From Ditylenchus dipsaci (Eukaryota; Nematoda; Chromadorea; Rhabditida; Anguinidae), in assembly GCA_004194705.1 (NCBI GenBank), contig SADC01000963.1, forward strand, positions 1 to 64,000: a stretch of DNA of 64,000 bases, written 5' to 3'. Under the pieces are notes generated by a model, which saw only the letters and a list, made by a program, of their open reading frames with translations, searched no databases and was not told where the DNA came from. How positions within the stretch are numbered: the stretch's first letter is position 1; each line of letters starts with the position of its first letter. The position numbers were made by a program, and so were the translations under genes. This document shows, in pieces, positions 55,972-64,000 of this stretch.

Positions 55972-56160
55972 AGAGCACTTGCATAGAAGTAGGGACGATA
56001 GCCGCGAACATTACCACAGATTGAATTCCCCGCTTGAGTGACTCCAAAGAAACAAATAAGCCCTTCGCATTTGCCTAAAAAAATAAGATTACAAATAAGA
56101 TTACGAAAAATGTAGTTCAAGTCGATAAGCTGGAAACAGATTGCTACCATACATGTGAGT
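55972..56160 (-). pseudogene. extra copy of polymerase delta exons 4-5
   Basis: The frame has FQLIDLNYI and, after a gap, [18 protein letters not shown] and YFYASA. It ends at about 55,972, exactly where the 5' flank of the pseudogene's exon 1 begins, so this is a duplication breakpoint. Confidence 0.85.
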
Positions 56161-56268
56161 TTCCTTGCCCTTCCCTTCCCTCCCCCCCCCCCCTCCCACC
56201 CCACTTTCTTCTAAAAGTATTATCTAGTAAAAACTGTCAAAATCCTCGAAGAATTTACCCAGATCAAA

Positions 56269-57046
56269 CTAGGATGAGCCAGAGGTCTGAGAATTTTGGC
56301 TCTCAGGACGGTGCAGATACTCCATTATCTACAAATTTCATGTAGAAGATATATCGACAATAAAAACAGTAAAACTCACGACGCGGGCAATCATATGAAA
56401 ATCGAACCCAGTCGCGTTCTGATTGCGGCACAAGTCGGCGAAGGCATGAAGAACATCAGTGGCATCGGAATCTGGCCACATCCACTGAATATTGAATTAA
56501 AAAAGTGTCACTAGGTAAAAAATACGAAATGAAAATTTTACTGTTCCAGCTCCTATTTGTAAATCCCTTTGCACTGCTTGTCCGAAGATAACGAAAGGAT
56601 CACTGTTGCCCGGAACTGGATTGATTCGATTTCGTAGTGCTGGACCTCGCAGCAATTGGACGTTACAAGTGACTAGCTGAATGAACAACATGAAGAGAGT
56701 AATTAGTGGCCAACATTGAAGAATTACGAGCTGAACAGCTGCTGAATATGTATCCGCAGTGGCTGACGGACTGTTAAAAACCAACTGACCACACGCATCA
56801 TGCAGAGATTTTTTACCAGTCTCCAGGCTCTAGATATGATGTTAGTGCTTAGAACCAGTGATAAACCAAAAAAAAAAGTCCTAGTCCGCACTCGGTTTTC
56901 TGATGTTCACTTACAAAGTTCAAATTTTTCAGACGCCGCCAAGCAACACAAAAAACTACTTTGCTGCATATAAGCAAACGAAGGCATTGAATTGTAGTGA
57001 AAAACTGAGTGATTTCGGCGATAATTTCTGGCGGTAGTGGTGCCAT
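56269..57046 (-). CDS. small F-box protein, 5 exons
   Basis: Exons 57046-56915, 56829-56728, 56676-56542, 56484-56380 and 56328-56269 (TAG) join in phase to 177 residues; introns are 50-85 nt with GT-AG ends. The N-terminus MAPLPPEIIAEITQFF, followed by CLRLLICSKVVFCVAWRRLK, fits an F-box, the Skp1-binding motif of SCF ubiquitin ligases; large lineage-specific F-box sets are typical of nematodes. The remainder (WMWPDSDATDVLHAFADL) is not recognised. No lesion was seen. It lies directly upstream of the duplicated polymerase exons on the same strand. Confidence 0.65.
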
Positions 57047-57513
57047 ATGGAAATGTAAAAATAGAGTCTAGGTGCAATAAAACAGGTGTAGGCACAATAG
57101 GATCAATAAAGAATCACACTTCTCTCGCCATACATTTCTGCAATCTAATCTCTTATAGTTGTGGACAACGAATGCCAATTGCATTTTCAAATATACATAA
57201 GAAGAAATCATACCACTGGAAGAATGTGCTCATCAGGAATCACATCTCTGAAGAAGTTTCGAGACGCGTTGAGATAACTGAGAATGTGGTTCATAGCCCA
57301 AATTTCTTTTGGTTTTGATAGATAGAATAACTAAACCCAATTAAATACAGAGGAAAAAATAACGAAAAATGCATGATATATCGATATAGTGCCCTCGAAT
57401 CCAAAATATCATCCACTGCCGGCGAAGGCTCGGCGGTCTCACCAGGAAATTTGGCCCCAATCGAATTTTTTTCATTCTTTTTCTTTCTTTTGAGATTTTT
57501 CCATAAAGCTAAG

Positions 57514-57816
57514 CAGTGTTTTCAAAACTCACACTTACACTTTTGCCTCACACTATCTTCACATACACTTTTTTCATATTTTTTGTTTTCGTATATCAGA
57601 AATTTTTACACCATTTTGTAGCTGAGATATTTCTATATCGATTGACAGGTCAAACACTTCAGTTCAAAAATTTTTTTGACAAAATCACACCAAGTGTGAG
57701 GTAAAAAACCAAGTGTGAGCATCACACTTGGTTTTTTAACTTACACTTGGTGTGATAAACAATGTATGTGAAGTTAGTGTGAGGCAAAAGTGTGAGTGTG
57801 AGTTTCGAAAACACTG
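57514..57816. mobile_element. palindromic hAT MITE with CACACTT words
   Basis: CAGTGTTTTCAAAACTCACA and complement are flanked by an exact 8-bp duplication AAGCTAAG (57,506-57,513 and 57,817-57,824). The termini equal those of the 19,109 element (CAGTGTTTTC), but the interior words are CACACTTGG/AGTGTGAG. Confidence 0.92.
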
Positions 57817-57849
57817 AAGCTAAGTCCCCAATGAGTGAGCGTTTTTTTT

Positions 57850-58114
57850 GGCTCTCTCCTGTTATATCCAAAACTGTTACATCTAAAAATGGTTCTAGTT
57901 TTATCTGGTTCTCGCCAAAAGTTCTAGCACGGTTCTAGCTTTTCATTTTAAATTTTGTTATTTTCCATATAGTATTAGAGGGAAAGCCTGAAGTATTGTA
58001 TCATAAATAAATTGAACTTAAAAGGCTAAAACCTTGCTGGAACTTTTGGCGAGAACCTGATAAAACTAGAACCATTTTTAGATGTAACAGTTTTGGATAT
58101 AACAGGAGAGAGCC
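57850..58114. mobile_element. near-perfect palindromic MITE
   Basis: GGCTCTCTCCTGTTATATCC and complement; inside, GGTTCTAGTTTTATC and GTTCTCGCCAAAAGTTC are mirrored. Confidence 0.85.
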
Positions 58115-58184
58115 TTTTTTTTACTTGTTTAGGCGGGAACAGCTGTAGATTTTTTTTCGACCGAAATTTCTTTCCTGTTGGTAC

Positions 58185-58430
58185 CTTTTTGTAGCAAAGA
58201 CTCAGGGCTGCAAAATAAAATTTTTTCCAGCCACATATCGCTGAAAAAATCTCGATAAAAATGTGTTTATTTGCACTCTACATCTCACTAAATGAGTGCA
58301 ATGTAGAGTGCGATGTAGAGTGCAAATAAACGCATTTTTATAAAAAAATAATTTCAGCGATATGTGGCTGAACTTTTCTTTAATGTGTAGCCCTGCATCT
58401 CAGCTACAAAATGGTACTAACAGAAAAAAA
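58185..58430. mobile_element. palindromic repeat with ATGTAGAGTGC core
   Basis: CAGCCACATATCGCTGAAA faces TTTCAGCGATATGTGGCTG, with TTTGCACTCTACATC and its complement at the centre; TGTAGC and GCTACAAAA(A)TGGTAC near the ends. Confidence 0.8.
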
Positions 58431-58639
58431 AGTTCGGCCGAGAAGAAAATTTACAGCCGTTTTTTGCAATGTACATCGTACTCTACATTGCACTCAATAG
58501 GGAAGCGCCTTAAAACACTGAATTATCAACTTTAATCCCTATTAATATTTTTCTTGGCTTGCGTTGACTGTATTGGTTTAGCTTGTTGAATCATTCCAAT
58601 TATATGGATCGATTCAACTTCTAAACTTCTGTATGGATT

Positions 58640-59520
58640 TTTTTTAGATTTAAAGGACCATGGATTTGCGCTCAGTGGAATGTGCAAAATTTGAATTGGC
58701 GGGCGACGGGCGACGATCTTTTCGTCCCGGTCATTTCGTCCCCTGTCCTTTTTGTCCCCAAAAGGCGCCAATTTGAAATTTTCAAACAGGTTCAGAACCA
58801 TGTGGTAGCAGACATTTTTTTTCTTGAATGACAGTCATATGTTTGTATTTATAAGACCCGTGAGCCTCAGGATGATAGGGTAATCCCGTGGCGTCTCCTC
58901 TAAATGTAACACCTCCAGAATCCCAAATATTGGATTTAATTGAAAGTAATAAAAAATTATTGTGCCCATCTAGAATTGTGTCCTGAACACGGTTTTATAA
59001 TGCTAAAACATTAAGAACCCCAGCTCTAGAGTTGTTTTCTATGAGTAGTTTCCTATCCCGTACGGAATACACGTGATAGTATGAACGTGGTAGTACCGTG
59101 AAAGTAGTACTTAGTGGTAGTAACAAGGCAGTGACTATGAATCTGTACTCAGGTGGAAGTGCATGGGTGATGGTACTTGGGTGGTGGTAGATAGTAATTA
59201 TACTTAGTGGTACCGAAAGGGGAGTACTTAGTCGACAATAGCTAGATTGTATATTATACTATTTTTCGCGAAGCATCTGACCATACTAGCAGCTGGATCA
59301 TTCGGATCTCCCATGCACCAACTACAGGTTGGCGCAAAAAAACGCGGCCACTTAAAATTTTTTTGCTTAGCTAGCTCCTTGCCCCATCGATTCCCCAGGA
59401 AAATCGATGACAGTAGTTAAGCCACCTAGGAGCTCTGTGTTTGTGCTCTTCATCACAGCCGGCCGTTATTGTGGAGGTTTCCAAGTGCTTGCCACCCTAA
59501 AATCGGAAACTGACCGGGCA
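58640..59520. other. region without recognised gene
   Basis: A TTCGTCCC-rich stretch (58,710-58,760), GTGGTAGTACC-like variants (59,080-59,220) and a GCTCCTTGCCCCATCG repeat copy (59,375-59,435) are visible; nothing coding is supported. Confidence 0.4.
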
Positions 59521-59532
59521 AGGGGATACGTA

Positions 59533-59630
59533 CCATACTTGCACGCTCGCGAAAAATAAAAAAAGCGCCGGCGCCGACGCTTTTTCATCTACATTGCCGG
59601 CGCCGGCTGAAGTGCCGGGTCATTAAAATT
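59533..59630. mobile_element. left end of a GCGCCGGCG hAT MITE
   Basis: CATACTTGCACGCTCGCG followed by AAAAAGCGCCGGCGCC matches, inverted, the right end of 25,832-26,238. The other end is missing. Confidence 0.7.
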
Positions 59631-59830
59631 AGAGTGAGTTGTACTTCCGCAGGAATGACCATTTCTTTAGGTTGCATTGAATCAACAGTTTTCATGTTCA
59701 TCTTGTACTTTTTCCGTTGCAGCTGTCACTTGATGCTAGAGTCCTTCGGCCCCTCTTTTGACCACGCGTAAACAGACTTTGTTTTTGTAGTTTTTGTTTG
59801 TTGTAAAGTAAAACCAACCAAATATGCGCT

Positions 59831-61872
59831 GAGGGCATTTACTATCGAGGGGTATCTATTATCGGGCAAACCTTTTTCTTGCCGTAAAAAGGCTTTTTTT
59901 GCCGCAGGTTTACTTTTTTTGCCGCAGGTTTACTTTTTTTGCCGTAAAAAGATTTGCCGTAGAAATACTTATTTTTGCCGCAGAAAGACTTTTTTTGCCG
60001 CAAATGAATTTTCCGCCAATTTACTTTTTTTGCCGTAAAAATACTTTTTTTTTGCCGCAACTTTTTCCTTCATTTTGCCGCAAATTTACTTTTTCCTGCC
60101 GCGACTTCGCTTTTTTCTGACTTCAAAAAACACTGTTTATTCTCAACAGATAGTCTTTCGAACACAGAAATAATTTCTGCTTACATTTATATTTCACACC
60201 TTGTAGTTGAAGTACCCGAGAAAACTCTTGTTTAGGTGTCCTAATAGTTGTATTCATTCAAGATGTATAACTCAAGTAGTGGTACCTGGGTGATCAACAA
60301 CATTCGCAATTGTTCTTTTATGGCAGAACCCATTATTTGGGTAATGGTATCGAGATGGTGGGCATAATATTTACTTAATAGGAGGGCACATCTACTGTCC
60401 GTATCTAGTCTCGCATGGAATTCTTTAAAATTCAACTTGAAACTAATCTGAACGTAGCTGGTTCGGATCTCTTTGAGTGCACACTTTAGGTTTTTTCATT
60501 GATTGAGTTGAACTTATAGTGTCCTTGCGCTAAAAATATCAATGAATTGATTCAGATGGTTTTTATGATTCTTTTATCATCAGAAACTGTATTAATTTTG
60601 CGATTTACTGAAAATAACTGTCAAAATAAAAGAACTCCACCTTGAAGCCTTATACTTTGTGTTTTAATGGTTTCACCGACCCTAGTAGCAAATACCCCTC
60701 CGGAAAATATGCGTAAACTCTTTATTAGTCACAACTTCCGTATGCTGGCCTAACCCCAAGCCTAAGGGCTAACCCTAAAGTTGTTACTCAAGGGCAGTTT
60801 CATAATTGTGTAACCGCTGATAGTCTAAAATTACTTTAAAAAATGTGACTTGTAAGGGTAGTTACAGCAATTTTTAAAAGGTCGGATTCTTGGGTGGGGG
60901 TGGTATTTGCTACAAGCGCCGCTTTATTGACTTTTGAAAAGACGGTAGCAAATTTCTAAAGTTAGAGCTGCACAAAAAACCTGTCGGAAATGTTCCTTTA
61001 TCAAAATTACTTTAAAAATGTGAGTAGCTTTTGAAGGCTTGTTCTCGTAAGGAACAGTTCGAAAAGTCTTCTGTTTGCGCAGCAGCATTTTCTTGGATAA
61101 AGTTCTAGGCTGCACCGGGGCTGTGCAAGCACATCGAAAATAAGGAAAGAATCATTAGATTAAAGATGAATAAAATAAATAAGATATAAAACGGAGTAAC
61201 AAAAATGATGGATTTTTTTGACAAAGAGCAGGTTTAAAATCGTAGGTAGGTATTAGCTTCAATAATTGTGTAACCGCTGATAGTCTACTTGGGCCCCCAA
61301 GAGCCTAGGGATCTTTTTGATACCGAACTCGCAAATAAAATATTGAAAAACAGAAAGCATGCACCCAGAGAGATCTGAACTAGTAACTTTCAAATGGGAT
61401 TTAATTTGAATTTTTACACGGACGATAGATGTACCGGTTCTTAAAAAATAGGTATGATAAATGAAGATATCCTGGTATCAATTGAAACGTTCTGAAGGAT
61501 TTAGTTTGGTTGACCTAGGTATATCGCACAACAACTGTGTTTTTTTTGAACGTCCATGCTCACCTGAAAAGCCTCCATTAATAAATCCAGTGTTTTTGAC
61601 TTCAAAACAACATTCCTTATTAGAATAAAGTTGCGGCAGAAAGAAGCAAATTTACGGCAGAAAAAAGTGAATTTACGGCAGAAAAAAGTGAATTCGCGGC
61701 AAAAAAAAGTAAATTTACGGCAAAAAAAGTAAATTGGCGGAACGCACATTTGCTGCAGAAAAAAGTAAATTAGCGGCAAGAAAAAGTAAATTTACGGCAA
61801 AAAAAAGTATTTTTACGGCAAGAAAAAGGTTTGCCCTCTATTATCGGGGTATCTACTATCGAGGGTCGACTG
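59831..61872. mobile_element. 2-kb pogo-like element with inverted TTTGCCGCAAATTTAC arrays
   Basis: The left end reads ACTATCGAGGGGTATCTATT and GGGCAAACCTTTTTCTTGCC; the right end is its inverse, finishing in CGAGGGTCGACTG plus TA. Arrays of about 12 units of TTTTTTGCCGCAAATTTAC-type words occupy 59,875-60,110 and, inverted, 61,630-61,830. The interior holds short frames (60,241-60,435; 60,924-61,115, both minus) with no recognised domain, and a copy of the GCCTAAGGGCTAA repeat. Confidence 0.75.
60745..60925 (+). repeat. dispersed GCCTAAGGGCTAA repeat, copy 3
   Basis: GCCTAAGGGCTAACCCTAAA, then GTAGTTACAGCAATTTTT, a GT-rich poly-G tract and GCTACAAGCGCC, in the same order as at 2,095. Confidence 0.6.
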
Positions 61873-62369
61873 TAATTAGATAAAACCAAAATTTGCCAAA
61901 AAACGTATTTTTGCCCCGAAAAAGCCTTTTCCGTTGAATCAGTCCATAGCGATGGAATGTGGCCCATGCGAAAAAATGAATATAAGATTATTTTTCAACC
62001 ACATGGTTGAAATTTTATCTTCAGATCTGTTATCGTTCAAAAGATTTTATACCCCAAAAATTCAATCAAGAGAGATAAAAAATCGAAAAAAGAACAACAG
62101 CGGGACTAAGGCAAAAATGGACCGGATTTGGCATTAAGGCACGATTTTGGCTGGAGAGGGGGGATGGGGTTCTATTAGAGAGGTGGGCTATATTTTTCAC
62201 TCATGCTCTGGAGGAGGGCTCTATTAGAGAAAATACGGTGATCAATTGATATAACGGCCCCCTGGCGGGTGAATGAAATAAACAACGGCGGCCGTAATAT
62301 TGAGAAAAAGCGGTATACAGAGAAAATGAACTGAACTTATAGGCGAAATTATATTAGTGGTAAAAAGAA

Positions 62370-64000
62370 CTAGGGTACCCGGGGCCCGGGTATTGTGGTT
62401 ATAAGAAAACGCTTCGCGTTTAGACCTGAGCCTAGGGGAGGCCATAAGGCCTCCGAAATATAAATTTTAGATCTTTTTAAAAAACATTTCGAATAAAATT
62501 CGATATAAAAGCCTTATCCAAAAGCTGTAATGATCGAGATCACATCAAAAATCAGATATCAATGAGCGCTGAACGCGCGAAACCTTTGTAAATTGTACTT
62601 TCAGCAGATATGTTACAGCGGCCCAGCCATCCTGCTTTTTGAAAAATACAAAAGGGGACATACCAAATTCACATTATTGAAATTTGAGCTGGGCACCCCT
62701 GTAGGGCAAGGGCGAAACCTTGCTTTTTCAAACTATCATTGAACTTTATTCATATAGTTTTCTTTTCTCAGAATCTTAAACCCTCGCGACAATATTTTTT
62801 AACCTTATGCGACCATTGACACGTGGTGCATTAGGCGCCCAGATCCCAATGCTGAAGGCAGTTCTAACTCTTGAAAATGCTACATATAGCTGACCTGGCG
62901 CGAAAACCTCTGTCCGCAGGGATATCCTATTCTGTCCATTGTCGCACCTTGCGACCGATTAATCGTCATAGTGAATGCCAACATGACCGGAAACTGGATT
63001 CTCCAAAAGTGTAAGCCACTGCCGTTGGTCCGGGTGTCGTGATATTCGAATTTAAACCTGTTAAGTGTATAGGTCTGGCCTCGTATTGCACTCGATTCAG
63101 TCATCACTTTGCACTCGATCACATCATTGCCCAATCTGGTAATTATCATCCGAGTGCCGTTACACAGACCTTGCTGAATATTAACATTTCTCATCAGAAT
63201 CACCACTGCCCCAACTCTTAGCTGTAGACGATGGGGGGGCAGCTGGAATGTTTTATGATTATTGAAGGTGTGCACATCATTATCCACTAAATGGATATCC
63301 ATCGGGTTTGGTTCTCGAAAAGGCTCATCAGTTGATAGGTATTCAAATTCTTCACCTGAAAGACTATTCAACATTGCCCTATTCGACGAAGCCACATCTT
63401 CATTCAGAGGAGCAAGTGTCGCCCGTCGACAACGAAGGTCTTCTTGGGCCAACATACGTTCTCCATTGTTCCCTTCATCATAGTGAACGAAGTTGTTTCA
63501 ACTCCTCAAGTGTCTCAAACACATGAACTCCAGTGGAAGCTCGACTCTATCAAGATCTAGACATTCCTCTGTTGGCTCAGCCCAACAATTTAGACCTCTT
63601 CCCAAATCCTCCAACCAAGCTGCAAAAGCTGCTGCACTTGGAAGGACTCTCATATTCTGGGTTAGTCTCATCTGCAAAAACTTTGGATAAAGTGCCGAAT
63701 TTTGTATGCAATTCGTGATTTGAACATATGGTCCATACTCATTCTCTACAATTGGTAAAAGTTGTTTCCAATCATACCCTAAGACAACAACCTTTCCCCC
63801 GAAAGGCAAATGGTTTTGTCCATCGATTGCTGTCATCCGGCAAATATTTTCAACTGCATCAAAGAGTTCTCTTCGAGCCATACTCATTTCATCCATAATA
63901 ATTAACTGAGCTGCTCTCACACGCTGTCCCAAGAAACTTTGGTACTCCAATTGAGGCATATTTGATGGATCGATATGGATGCCTAATCCAAACCACTATG
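62370..64000 (-). mobile_element. Helitron, 3' part (runs off the window)
   Basis: On the minus strand the helicase frames are followed by about 500 nt and then a 17-nt hairpin TACCCGGG-C-CCCGGGTA and CTAG next to T (62,370-62,392). The 5' end, Rep nuclease and helicase N-terminus lie beyond 64,000. The 2-nt gap between hairpin and CTAG is shorter than usual. Confidence 0.65.
62880..63959 (-). pseudogene. Helitron Pif1-like helicase C-terminal half, frame-disrupted
   Basis: Two minus-strand frames, 63959-63498 and 63455-62880, form one helicase. Seen motifs: LIIMDEMSMA (II), VVVLGYDWKQLLPIV (III, with Tyr where Gly is usual in GGD), RLTQNMRV (IV), LAPLNEDV, RVGAVVILMRNVN with GLCNGTRM (V), and FTMTINRSQGATMDRIGY (VI). 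Such helicases unwind DNA during Helitron rolling-circle transposition. At least two shifts near 63,455-63,500 separate the frames, and the final YVAFSR block is not in frame after VSYM. The element copy is probably inactive. Confidence 0.9.

Noticed and set aside
57155..57360. Possible extra 5' exon of the F-box gene
   Set aside because: No in-frame ATG or acceptor was found that improves on the start at 57,046.

Overview
The window is eukaryotic and most probably from a nematode. Coding exons are separated by short GT-AG introns (mostly 37-57 nt) with TTTTCAG- or TTTTAG-type acceptors. One gene belongs to the nematode-enriched transthyretin-like family, and the DNA is AT-rich and densely packed with transposon-derived repeats. 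No bacterial operon, CRISPR array, rRNA gene or convincing tRNA gene was seen. The species cannot be named from sequence alone.

Layout. 0.27-2.0 kb (+): a multi-exon RRM (eIF4B/4H-like) gene with several frame breaks. 2-6 kb: foldback elements, a Helitron 3' end and a Helitron-helicase fragment. 6.1-6.8 kb (-): 3' exons of an unrecognised gene, followed by a ~1 kb tandem repeat. 9.0-9.65 kb (-): a small secreted cysteine-rich protein whose last exon lies between two identical 175-bp repeats. 13.7-28.3 kb (-): one complete short-chain dehydrogenase/reductase (SDR) gene of seven exons, whose introns are filled with nested hAT, pogo-like, piggyBac-like and Mutator-like elements. 31.8-35.1 kb: Mutator-like (MULE) transposase remains followed by an OTU-type protease domain. 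37.0-43.6 kb (+): the 25-exon DNA polymerase delta catalytic subunit gene. 45.45-48.98 kb (+): an intact transthyretin-like gene. 49-52 kb (-): two paralogous terminal exons of unknown type. 50.5 kb and 53.3-56.2 kb: dispersed, rearranged and deleted copies of the polymerase delta exons. 56.3-57.05 kb (-): a small F-box gene. 57.5-62.2 kb: hAT and pogo-like elements. 62.37-64.0 kb (-): the 3' part of a Helitron with a Pif1-like helicase.

Main themes. (1) At least eight elements have recognisable terminal repeats and exact target duplications: 8 bp (hAT), 9 bp (MULE-like), TTAA (piggyBac-like) or TA (pogo-like). Six of the seven hAT-type elements, and the MULE-like one, carry a private short-word array near the ends (CACCGG, GCGCCGG, CCCGCCCCGC, GGGACGGGAC, GTTTTCATTTC, CACACTT, AATCCC). 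(2) Real genes stay readable through kilobases of nested insertions. (3) Three genes each carry one 1-nt indel in an A/T homopolymer, and a fourth carries two, while almost everything else in them is in phase; assembly error is a serious alternative to pseudogenisation. (4) The two polymerase delta copies allow a direct comparison of GC and GT splice donors.
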